DNA of 6,000 nt, taken from Xanthobacteraceae bacterium (GTDB lineage: Bacteria; Pseudomonadota; Alphaproteobacteria; Rhizobiales; Xanthobacteraceae). Positions 1-5,641 of the stretch are shown in pieces. The first letter of the stretch is position 1. Each line of letters opens with the position of its first letter. A program made the translations under genes and the position numbers. Under the pieces are notes generated by a model, which saw only the letters and a list, made by a program, of their open reading frames with translations, ran no database searches and had not been told where the DNA came from. Where the stretch lies: NCBI GenBank assembly GCA_030043175.1, contig JASHYD010000845.1, positions 1 through 6,000 on the forward strand, in the 5' to 3' direction.

Positions 1-2314
1 GCGCGTCGAGGCGGCGGCAGAGCTCAAGGTAGCGTTCCCCGCGCTTGAGCGCCTGTTCCCACAACGTCGCGCCCGCAACCGCCGCAAGCCTCTGGATGAA
101 GCGCGACACCACCGTCGGCGCGCCGCCGCGCTTGGCCGGATAGGTCAGAAACACCTCGCGCGCGCTAAAGAGTTGCGCAAAGTCGTGGGCTGCGAGGCCG
201 ATGCGGCGCTCCGGCAGATCAAGGCCGAGCGCTTGGCGCATCGGCCTGCTCAGCCACGGGTCGGCACGCGGTTCGGGCGGCCACACGCCCTCTACGAGGC
301 CGCCGAGAATGACGCGATCTGCACTGGTAAGCCTCGCTTCCAGCTGTCCGTAAATCCGGATGCGTCTACCGGGAGCACCCGGACGTCGAACCACCCGATC
401 CGCGATCACGGCAGCGAACAGCTCCGGGTAATCTTCAAACGATACCGCGAATGGCTCGACATTTTCGGCGATCTCGTCGAACAGGGCGGCCAGTGCGGCC
501 CCGTCCTGAGCCGTAAAGAGCTGTCCGGATCGATCGGTGCCGGCTCGCCTGACCGCTTCCCAATGGCGCGCCGCCCAGCCGGCGAAATCCTGACTGCCCG
601 TCGTTGCTGCAGCGGATTCAAGCGGTTCGAGTGCCGCGGCGACGCGCCGCGCGAGCGCCTCGGCCTCGTCAAGTTCCGCCGCCTCAAGCGACGCGCGCGG
701 TTCACGGTGGTGAATGTCGGAGTCCTCGCCGCGCATGAGCTTGGCAAGTTCGCGCCGAAAGCCTGCCAGCGCCGCGATGAGACCGCATGAACCCGCACGG
801 GGGCGCGGGCCGCGAAGGATCGCCAGCTCCAGCGCCGCCACGCCGCGCTTGTGGCCCACCTCCTCGGCGCCGAACCGCGCCAGCGGATGCTTGAGCAGCG
901 CCAACAGCCGCGGCGGCGCAAGTGCTGAAACCACCGCATCGGCGACAAGCCGGCAGAATACTCCGGCCTGACTATCCGCAAGCGGGTCGCCGCCCGAATC
1001 ATCGACCACCATATTCCAGCGCTGCAACATCACCGAGATCCGTCGCGCCAGCGCGCGGTCCGGCGTCACCAGCGCGGCCGTGCGCTCTGATTCCGACTGG
1101 ACCTCGCGCAATGATACGGCGATGGCGAGCGCCTCTTCTTCCGCACTGGCGGCCTCGATGACGGTGACGCCGGCAAGCGCCGGCGCGACCGCCGCGCTGA
1201 TCTCCTCGAGCCGGGTGCGCCATTTATCGCTGGTGGCCGCCGGGCGCAGCGCCTCGCTCAGAAATATCTCGCGGCCGTGGGGTGATGGCTGCGCAAGAAT
1301 TCCGACCTCTCGCCGCGCGAGGCCGATGCGGGCAAGAAACGCGTGCATGGCGAACTGCGGATGTCCAGGGGCTGCGGCACATCCCCCCTGCGCCACCCCG
1401 CCGATGGCGCTCCACGATTCCGCGTCAAGCTCGGTGTCGAGGCCCGGCAGCACGACGGCCCCATGGGGCAGCTCCGCAATGGTGGACAGCAGCTTGGCGG
1501 TTGCAGGCATGGAGCCGGTCGAACCCGCCGCAATAACGGGGCTGTGCGGGCGTGATGCCAGGCGTCGAGCTTCGGCCGCGATCAAGTGGTCGCGCCGCAT
1601 CGCCGGTTCAATGGCGCCGCGTTCGGCAAGAATGCCAGGCCACACCTCCCGCGCGATCTGCAGGAACCGCAGCGTCAGCTTCCAGTACTCATCGAGTTCA
1701 TCGGGCACCAGCCCATCCAGGCGCTGCCACGGCACCTCGCGGGTCATCATATCGTCCATGAGCCTGGCGAGATCGTCGGCGAGCGCGAGCGCGGCCGCCG
1801 GATGGCGCATCACCAGTGGCGTCTCTCCGGCTCGAGGTGCGATGCGCTCGGTCCATTTGCGCACCAGCTGCGCCAGCAGAAAGCGCCGCTCCAGTCCGCC
1901 GAGGGCCGGCGGCAGGGCAAGAACGTCCGCGGCGACATCGCCCGTCGCGATGTCGGCGAACACAAGCTCGTCCTCATCGATATCGCCGATCGGCACAATG
2001 CGCGGCAGGACAGCCGCGTCGACGTCTAGAACCTGCAGAAACGTCTCGCCGGCAAGCCGGCAGGCGCGCCGTGTCGGCAGAAATATGGTCACGTCCGCAA
2101 AATCGAGCGGCCCCGGAGTGAAACCGTCGATCAACCGCCCCTCGCGCAGGGCGCTGATCAGTGTCGGCAGAAACGGCGCCGAAGGCGGAATAGTGAACAC
2201 CCGCGATACCGGCCGCGACTCTAGCCTTTCCTCCTTCCTGTGCGTAGCCGGGAAGGGCAGGGACAACTGCATCGTAGTCCGCGAATGTGGCCGGTGAAGT
2301 TCCGCATGCTTCAT
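1..2314 (-). CDS. addB: AddB, subunit of the AddAB double-strand-break repair helicase-nuclease (C-terminus outside window)
   Basis: AddB works with AddA to resect double-strand DNA ends for RecA-dependent recombination. The frame is open from an ATG at 2314 to base 1, giving about 771 codons of a family usually a little over 1000 residues. Numbered from that ATG, visible segments typical of alphaproteobacterial AddB are the N-terminal VFTIPPSAPFLPTL (39-52), FLPTRRACRLAGETF (78-92), AGSTGSMPATAKLL (near 262), TPDRALARR (near 415), DDSGGDPLADSQAG (near 436) and GGLVEGVWPP followed by DPWLSRPMR and PERRIGLAAHDF (671-710). No Walker A motif is present in the N-terminal part, as is usual for this AddB branch. 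The nuclease domain and its cysteines lie beyond base 1. The start is uncertain. ATG 2314 follows an in-frame TGA (2332-2330) and has a good ribosome binding site, but homology begins only at GTG 2200. ATG 2272 is a third option. Confidence 0.93.
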   Translation of the reverse strand, partial: MKHAELHRPHSRTTMQLSLPFPATHRKEERLESRPVSRVFTIPPSAPFLPTLISALREGRLIDGFTPGPLDFADVTIFLPTRRACRLAGETFLQVLDVDAAVLPRIVPIGDIDEDELVFADIATGDVAADVLALPPALGGLERRFLLAQLVRKWTERIAPRAGETPLVMRHPAAALALADDLARLMDDMMTREVPWQRLDGLVPDELDEYWKLTLRFLQIAREVWPGILAERGAIEPAMRRDHLIAAEARRLASRPHSPVIAAGSTGSMPATAKLLSTIAELPHGAVVLPGLDTELDAESWSAIGGVAQGGCAAAPGHPQFAMHAFLARIGLARREVGILAQPSPHGREIFLSEALRPAATSDKWRTRLEEISAAVAPALAGVTVIEAASAEEEALAIAVSLREVQSESERTAALVTPDRALARRISVMLQRWNMVVDDSGGDPLADSQAGVFCRLVADAVVSALAPPRLLALLKHPLARFGAEEVGHKRGVAALELAILRGPRPRAGSCGLIAALAGFRRELAKLMRGEDSDIHHREPRASLEAAELDEAEALARRVAAALEPLESAAATTGSQDFAGWAARHWEAVRRAGTDRSGQLFTAQDGAALAALFDEIAENVEPFAVSFEDYPELFAAVIADRVVRRPGAPGRRIRIYGQLEARLTSADRVILGGLVEGVWPPEPRADPWLSRPMRQALGLDLPERRIGLAAHDFAQLFSAREVFLTYPAKRGGAPTVVSRFIQRLAAVAGATLWEQALKRGERYLELCRRLDA

Positions 2315-2319
2315 TGGTC

Positions 2320-2361
2320 GCCCCCTCCCTCACGCCCCCGCCCCCCTCCCTCACGCCCCCG
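2320..2361. repeat. Two tandem copies of a 21-bp C-rich unit
   Basis: The 20-bp string starting CCCCCTCCCTCACG and ending CCCCCG occurs at 2321-2340 and again, identically, at 2342-2361. The period is 21 bp. The two units differ only in the base before each copy (G at 2320, C at 2341). The array fills the start of the murU-addB gap and provides purine-rich Shine-Dalgarno-like sequence on the minus strand. Confidence 0.85.
2321..2329 (-). promoter_or_regulatory. Ribosome binding site of addB, lying in a repeat
   Basis: Read leftward, the sequence is GGGAGGGGG, then a 6-nt spacer (CGACCA), then ATG at 2314. This is the only well-placed Shine-Dalgarno sequence among the three possible addB starts. 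A second purine run (AGGAAGGAGGAAAGG) lies about 28 nt before GTG 2200, too far to serve it. The site is part of a tandem repeat unit, so its likeness to a ribosome binding site could be a by-product of the repeat. Confidence 0.5.
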
Positions 2362-2390
2362 CAAGCAGGGGAGGCAAGGTGGGGAAGCGA
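2342..2390. repeat. C/G-rich imperfect palindrome between murU and addB
   Basis: The second 21-bp unit runs into GCAAGCA and then a G-rich arm (GGGGAGGCAAGGTGGGG, 2368-2384). The core stem is CCCC (2357-2360) against GGGG (2368-2371) around a GCAAGCA loop. The outer arms are complementary only with mismatches and bulges. This resembles the dispersed intergenic palindromes I know from Hyphomicrobiales genomes, recalled from general knowledge and not searched. No U-tract follows on the minus strand, so it is not a standard intrinsic terminator. Confidence 0.5.
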
Positions 2391-2427
2391 AAGTAGCGAG
2401 GGGGATGATTCCCGAATCGGGACTCTA

Positions 2428-3165
2428 TCACGCCACGCTGGCACGGATCGCGGCTTCGGCGGTGGCTATCGCCTCCGGGGTTCCGATATGCATCCACACC
2501 CCTTCCAGCCGCAGGCCGTACAGGCGGCCGGCCGCGATCGCGCGATCAAACAGCAGATTGAGCGAGAAGGCACCAGGGGGAGCTGTGGAAAACAACCTCG
2601 CACTGAGGATCGCGGCTCCAGCATAGGCGAACGGCGCGACTTCCCGTTCTCGGCGCCGGCTGATCCGCCCGTCCGATGTCATCGTAAAATCGCCGCGGCC
2701 CGCATAGCCCACGCTCGTTGATGTCGCGGCGAGCAGCAACAGCGCGTCCATGCGGGCGGGGTCAAAAATCTCCGCAAGACGTAGGAGATTGGGTCTCACC
2801 CCGTCGATCCAGATGGCGTCGGAGTTGAGATGGAGGAACGGTGCCGCGCCGAGAACAGGGAGCGCCTTGACGACGCCGCCGCCGGTGTCGAGCAGCGCGT
2901 CGCGCTCGTCCGAGATGATGATTCTGGGCGCCTGCCGAGAGACCACGTGGCGTTCGATCTGATCGGCAAGGTAGTGAACATTAACCACCGCCACCTCGAC
3001 ATCCACGTCCGCCAGGCGGTCGAGCGCGTGGTCGATCAATAGCTTACCGCCGACCGCGACGAGCGGCTTTGGTTTTGCGTCGGACAGCGGACGCATTCGC
3101 GCACCCAATCCGGCCGCAAGCACCATCGCGCGGCGAGGAACTGGGGAACGGTTGGCTTTCATCAT
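2428..3165 (-). CDS. murU: MurU-type sugar-1-phosphate nucleotidyltransferase (probable MurNAc-1-phosphate uridylyltransferase)
   Basis: A cytosolic nucleotidyltransferase that would convert MurNAc-alpha-1-phosphate and UTP into UDP-MurNAc, returning recycled cell-wall sugar to peptidoglycan synthesis without MurA. The 245-residue product shows the family signature LAAGLGARMRPL (16-27) with KPKPL (31-35), LLDTGGGV (91-98) as part of the nucleotide or sugar site, and NSDAIW (114-119), whose Asp is the likely metal ligand. EGVWMHIGTPE lies near the C-terminus. The ATG at 3165 is chosen because GAGGCG sits about 5 nt before it; a second ATG follows at once (3162). An ATG at 3207 would add 14 residues that do not look like the family. 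The role as MurU rests on the preceding AmgK-like domain, since sequence alone would also fit a general NDP-sugar pyrophosphorylase. It lies in the same operon direction, 261 bp after the fusion gene and 113 bp before addB. Confidence 0.87.
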   Translation of the reverse strand: MMKANRSPVPRRAMVLAAGLGARMRPLSDAKPKPLVAVGGKLLIDHALDRLADVDVEVAVVNVHYLADQIERHVVSRQAPRIIISDERDALLDTGGGVVKALPVLGAAPFLHLNSDAIWIDGVRPNLLRLAEIFDPARMDALLLLAATSTSVGYAGRGDFTMTSDGRISRRREREVAPFAYAGAAILSARLFSTAPPGAFSLNLLFDRAIAAGRLYGLRLEGVWMHIGTPEAIATAEAAIRASVA

Positions 3166-3216
3166 TATTCGCCTCGAACCGGGCCGTTGAAACGGCGGCG
3201 GAGCCATGTGGACTCA

Positions 3217-3287
3217 CTCCCCCGTGGGGGAGGGGTAGGGTCGTGTCACGGGGCGGTTGCTTTGCCACATCTCCCGACCCCACCCCT
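3217..3287. repeat. Palindromic intergenic element in the gap between the tsaE-amgK fusion and murU
   Basis: Two nested signals are visible. CTCCCCC at 3217-3223 is followed by GGGGGAG at 3226-3232, a perfect 7-bp inverted repeat with almost no loop. AGGGGTAGGGTCG (3231-3243) is the inverse complement of CGACCCCACCCCT (3275-3287) except for one base, around a 31-nt loop. The composition resembles the element between murU and addB. It may be a mobile REP-like palindrome or an RNA hairpin that tunes operon expression. No protein is encoded here. Confidence 0.65.
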
Positions 3288-3331
3288 GAGCCCGTCGCCA
3301 CAAAGGGGGGAGGATCTGGCCGCATCGCCTT

Positions 3332-3396
3332 CGCTTCGTTAGCACGACTTCGCGGTCGCGCTGATGACGGTTCGCAAGTCGTGAGGGAGCGAAGCG
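3332..3396. other. Nested hairpin just downstream of the tsaE-amgK stop codon
   Basis: Inner arms CACGACTT (3343-3350) and AAGTCGTG (3376-3383) are perfect complements. Outer arms CGCTTCG (3332-3338) and CGAAGCG (3390-3396) are also perfect. The T-rich stretch GCTTTTCGGATTTTCTT lies on the plus-strand side, so terminator polarity would suit rightward transcription, where there is no gene. On the minus strand, which is the operon direction, no T-run follows. It may be an mRNA-stabilising or attenuating hairpin after the fusion gene. Confidence 0.5.
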
Positions 3397-3426
3397 GCTT
3401 TTCGGATTTTCTTCACTGAATCAGCG

Positions 3427-4953
3427 TCAAGGCGGCGGCACTTGCACGTGATACCACTCACGGAGCGCCGCAAGCGCAGGGTGGCGCAGCGCGCGGCGCA
3501 CGTAGCCGTGGATGCGGGGCAGATGCTGCAGGTATTGGGGCTTGTGGTCGCGGCAGTCGAGTCGCGCGAAAATGCCGAGGATTTTCGTCGCTCGCTGAGC
3601 GGCAAGCGTCGCGTAAAGTCTCGCAAACGCATCGCTGTCGAAACGAGGATCTTGCGCCTGGCGCCCCTGCACGTAACGGTGGAACAGCGCAGTCTCCAGT
3701 TCCTCAGCCACATCGATGCGGGCGTCCTGAAGCAGCGAGGCGACGTCGAAAGCTGCCGGGCCCATTACGGCGTCCTGGAAATCCAGCAGGCCGACCTGCG
3801 CCACGCCTGCCCGATCGCCAAGCCACAATAAGTTCGGCGAATGGAAATCGCGCAAAACCCATGTTTTCGGCGCATCGAGCGCGGGACGTAGCGCCTGTTC
3901 CCAGAGCGACAGGAACTCCATGCGTGCCCCTGCGCCCGCGGGCGCGCCGCGCAGCGGCAGGTACCAGTCGAGCAACAGTTCCACCTCGATCAGGAATGCA
4001 TCAAGGTCGTAGGGTGGAATCCGATGCTCGACCTGTGGGGCGACCGGGAGCACATCGGGCAGGTCGTGGCGGTGCAACTCGATCAACACATCGACGGCGC
4101 GTTCGTAGCGCTGCGGGATCGGCATCGGCGGATCGCCGGCGACGACTAGTTCGGTGCCGAGATCCTCAAGGAGGACAAAGCCCGCGTCATGGTCAGCAAA
4201 GAAGACCTTCGGCGCAGAGAAGCCGCGTTGGCGCAGAGCGTTTGCAACTGCAACAAAGGGCTTCACGTCCTCGGCGAGATGGGCGATTGCGCTATAGGGC
4301 AGGCCGCGCTTTATCGGCGGACCGTCCGCCTTAGGCGGGGCGTTCATCAGAACGAGTCGGTTGCCGCCATTGAAGAGCCGTTCATAGGAGCGGCTTGAGG
4401 CATCCCCCGCGATGCGCCTGCGCGCTGCCGTGGCGAGCCCGGCCTTGTCGAGAAATTGCAGCATGGAGCCGAGACGATCGACCCGCGCCGACACGGCGCC
4501 GCGCCCGTCCATGTGGACGATGCGATGTTCGATCCCGTCATGGGGCGCGAGCGCAAACGCAATATCGATGCGGTCTTGCGGCAGGGCGCCGCCGGCGCGG
4601 TCTGGCCATTCCATCATCACCACCGCGTCCGCCGTCTCATCGAGGCCAAGCTCGGCGAGCTCGCCCGCGCCGGCCACCCGGTAGAGGTCCGCATGCACAA
4701 CGCGAAAACGCGGCAAATCGTAGTTTTGAACCAGCGTAAAGGTCGGGCTCGGCACCTCGATGGCGGAGTCGTTGGCGAGATGCGCGATCATGGCGCGCAC
4801 GAAAGTGGTCTTACCGGCGCCGAGGTCACCCGAAAGGGCAATGAAATCGCCGGGCTCCAGCATATTGGCGACATCGGCGGCGAGCCGCCGGGTCGCCTCC
4901 TCATTCGCCAGCACCAGGGTGGATCCTGGAGTGCCGCCAGAGTCGATCTGCAT
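3427..4953 (-). CDS. Fusion of TsaE (t6A tRNA-modification ATPase) with an AmgK-type sugar kinase
   Basis: A 508-residue two-domain cytosolic protein. Residues about 1-165 are TsaE, the P-loop ATPase that helps TsaB/TsaD make threonylcarbamoyl-adenosine-37 in tRNA. It shows Walker A GDLGAGKTT (42-50), VPSPTFTLV (67-75), HADLYR (87-92) and MEWPD (114-118). Residues about 166-508 have the aminoglycoside-phosphotransferase fold, with GDASSRSYER (183-192), VLLEDLG (260-266), the catalytic loop LRDFHSPN (367-374; Asp369, Asn374) and LLDFQDA (389-395; metal-binding Asp391). This pattern fits AmgK, the anomeric MurNAc/GlcNAc kinase, and the murU neighbour supports it. The fusion is recurrent in Alphaproteobacteria, so it is probably not an assembly error. 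The ATG at 4953 has GGCGG 6 nt upstream and fits the usual TsaE start. The frame stays open to an ATG at 5112, but those 53 extra residues look unrelated to TsaE and GGAGG abuts that ATG with no spacer. Confidence 0.93.
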   Translation of the reverse strand: MQIDSGGTPGSTLVLANEEATRRLAADVANMLEPGDFIALSGDLGAGKTTFVRAMIAHLANDSAIEVPSPTFTLVQNYDLPRFRVVHADLYRVAGAGELAELGLDETADAVVMMEWPDRAGGALPQDRIDIAFALAPHDGIEHRIVHMDGRGAVSARVDRLGSMLQFLDKAGLATAARRRIAGDASSRSYERLFNGGNRLVLMNAPPKADGPPIKRGLPYSAIAHLAEDVKPFVAVANALRQRGFSAPKVFFADHDAGFVLLEDLGTELVVAGDPPMPIPQRYERAVDVLIELHRHDLPDVLPVAPQVEHRIPPYDLDAFLIEVELLLDWYLPLRGAPAGAGARMEFLSLWEQALRPALDAPKTWVLRDFHSPNLLWLGDRAGVAQVGLLDFQDAVMGPAAFDVASLLQDARIDVAEELETALFHRYVQGRQAQDPRFDSDAFARLYATLAAQRATKILGIFARLDCRDHKPQYLQHLPRIHGYVRRALRHPALAALREWYHVQVPPP

Positions 4954-4965
4954 TATCACCCGCCA

Positions 4966-5030
4966 CTTATTGCCAGTCGAACATTGATTAATAACCATAA
5001 ACCATACAGGATCGGTAGCGCCTAGCTCCG
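4966..5030 (-). promoter_or_regulatory. AT-rich pocket, possible promoter of the tsaE-amgK/murU/addB operon
   Basis: Directly upstream of the chosen start, read leftward, lies TATGGTTTATGGTTATTAAT. It is clearly AT-richer than its surroundings and holds several -10-like hexamers as well as two copies of TATGGTT. No convincing -35 box could be paired with any of them. The position before the first gene of the operon is the main support. Confidence 0.35.
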
Positions 5031-5419
5031 ACCCCTTCATCCGGCGCAGCCGCATGTCCCCGTTCCGGCCCCGATATCGAATGCCGTTGCGGCGGTTTTG
5101 GGGATCGAACATCCTCCGATTCGCCCACGTCGGTACGCTCGGTCACGCAAACCGGACGGGCAAGCGCCGGCCCGCCGCCCGCAGGTGCCCACGCGCACAT
5201 TCCGAGGACAGCTCGGGCGTCGGGTGCAAGCCGGCCAAAATTTCGGTGCCACCCGCCCGCTCACCGCTAACAAGAAAGTCGGTGGTCGGTTAGGACCAGG
5301 CTCTCGCGTGTCGGCCAGTCGGGCCACTGCGCCGAACGCTTCTGGCGCTGCCGCCATGTGCGCCGGCACTGGCGCGTTCAGCCTGCTCGGCGACGACGGA
5401 CTGACTTGGGCCTTGCCGA
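5031..5419. other. Stretch without a recognisable gene
   Basis: Open frames exist on both strands because the DNA is GC-rich. Their translations are rich in Arg, Pro, Ala and Cys, lack family motifs and have no well-placed ribosome binding site. Nothing here looks like a decayed copy of the sensor histidine kinase that I recall being encoded upstream of tsaE in related genomes. No tRNA-like cloverleaf or large repeat was seen. Confidence 0.6.
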
Positions 5420-5429
5420 ATGTATACAT
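5420..5429. promoter_or_regulatory. Perfect 10-bp palindrome in an AT-rich spot
   Basis: ATGTATACAT is perfectly self-complementary and sits about 210 bp before the rightward gene. It overlaps CATAAT (5427-5432), which resembles a -10 box; the only -35 candidate at a fitting distance is a weak GACTTG (5403-5408). It could be a regulator half-site or part of a promoter, but the evidence is slight. Confidence 0.25.
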
Positions 5430-5482
5430 AATTCAGGTACTCATTCGCCTGACGTCCAAAATCTTGCGGCGCGCCCTATGGT

Positions 5483-5517
5483 AGATGTACCAATCGATCT
5501 CGAAACGAGGTGCATCT
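5483..5517 (+). other. Hairpin in the putative leader of the rightward gene
   Basis: AGATGTACC (5483-5491) pairs with GGTGCATCT (5509-5517) over 9 positions, counting one G-U pair. A small inner stem CTCG (5499-5502) / CGAG (5506-5509) competes with it for one base. It lies about 125 nt before the start at 5642. It could be a leader structure or an operator, and no known riboswitch or regulator box was recognised. Confidence 0.35.
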
Positions 5518-5629
5518 CGGCGCGGCATCTGGAAATCGCGGACCACCACATCCCGGTTCTCCTCAAGCGCGTCGCCTTCGCTCCGATGTCTTGCCAGCCG
5601 TTACATCAAGGATCGTTCGACAACCAATT

Positions 5630-5638
5630 GGAGGGAGG
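5630..5638 (+). promoter_or_regulatory. Ribosome binding site of the rightward gene
   Basis: GGAGGGAGG precedes the ATG at 5642 by 3 to 7 nt, depending on which GGAGG-like core is used. It is the strongest Shine-Dalgarno match in the right part of the window. It decides both the start and the reading frame of the gene at 5642. Confidence 0.7.
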
Positions 5639-5641
5639 CAC

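Noticed and set aside
173..1002. Open frames of 85-205 codons on both strands (173-790 plus, 714-971 plus, 406-1002 minus)
   Set aside because: All are alternative frames over the 3' part of the visible addB. Their Arg/Ala/Pro-rich composition is typical of GC-rich shadow frames.
1080..2297. 405-codon open frame on the plus strand
   Set aside because: It lies wholly antisense to addB. Its product is dominated by Ser, Arg and Ala without any motif, while the minus-strand frame gives a continuous, recognisable AddB.
2320..2361. CRISPR-like array from repeated C-rich units
   Set aside because: There are only two directly abutting 21-bp copies, with no spacers and no cas genes.
1974..2444. 156-codon minus-strand frame crossing the murU-addB gap
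   Set aside because: It reads through the C/G-rich repeat and then a wrong frame of addB. It contains no recognisable domain and its start lies inside murU.
4456..5025. 189-codon plus-strand frame
   Set aside because: It is antisense to the TsaE domain, which carries all expected motifs. This frame has none.
4954..5112. 53-residue N-terminal extension of the TsaE-AmgK protein from ATG 5112
   Set aside because: The added residues do not resemble TsaE, GGAGG directly abuts that ATG with no spacer, and the AT-rich likely promoter would lie inside the coding region.
5037..5484. Overlapping frames of 128-130 codons on both strands (5098-5484 plus, 5037-5429 minus)
   Set aside because: Neither has a convincing ribosome binding site or motifs, they overlap each other antisense, and both are Arg/Pro/Ala-rich.
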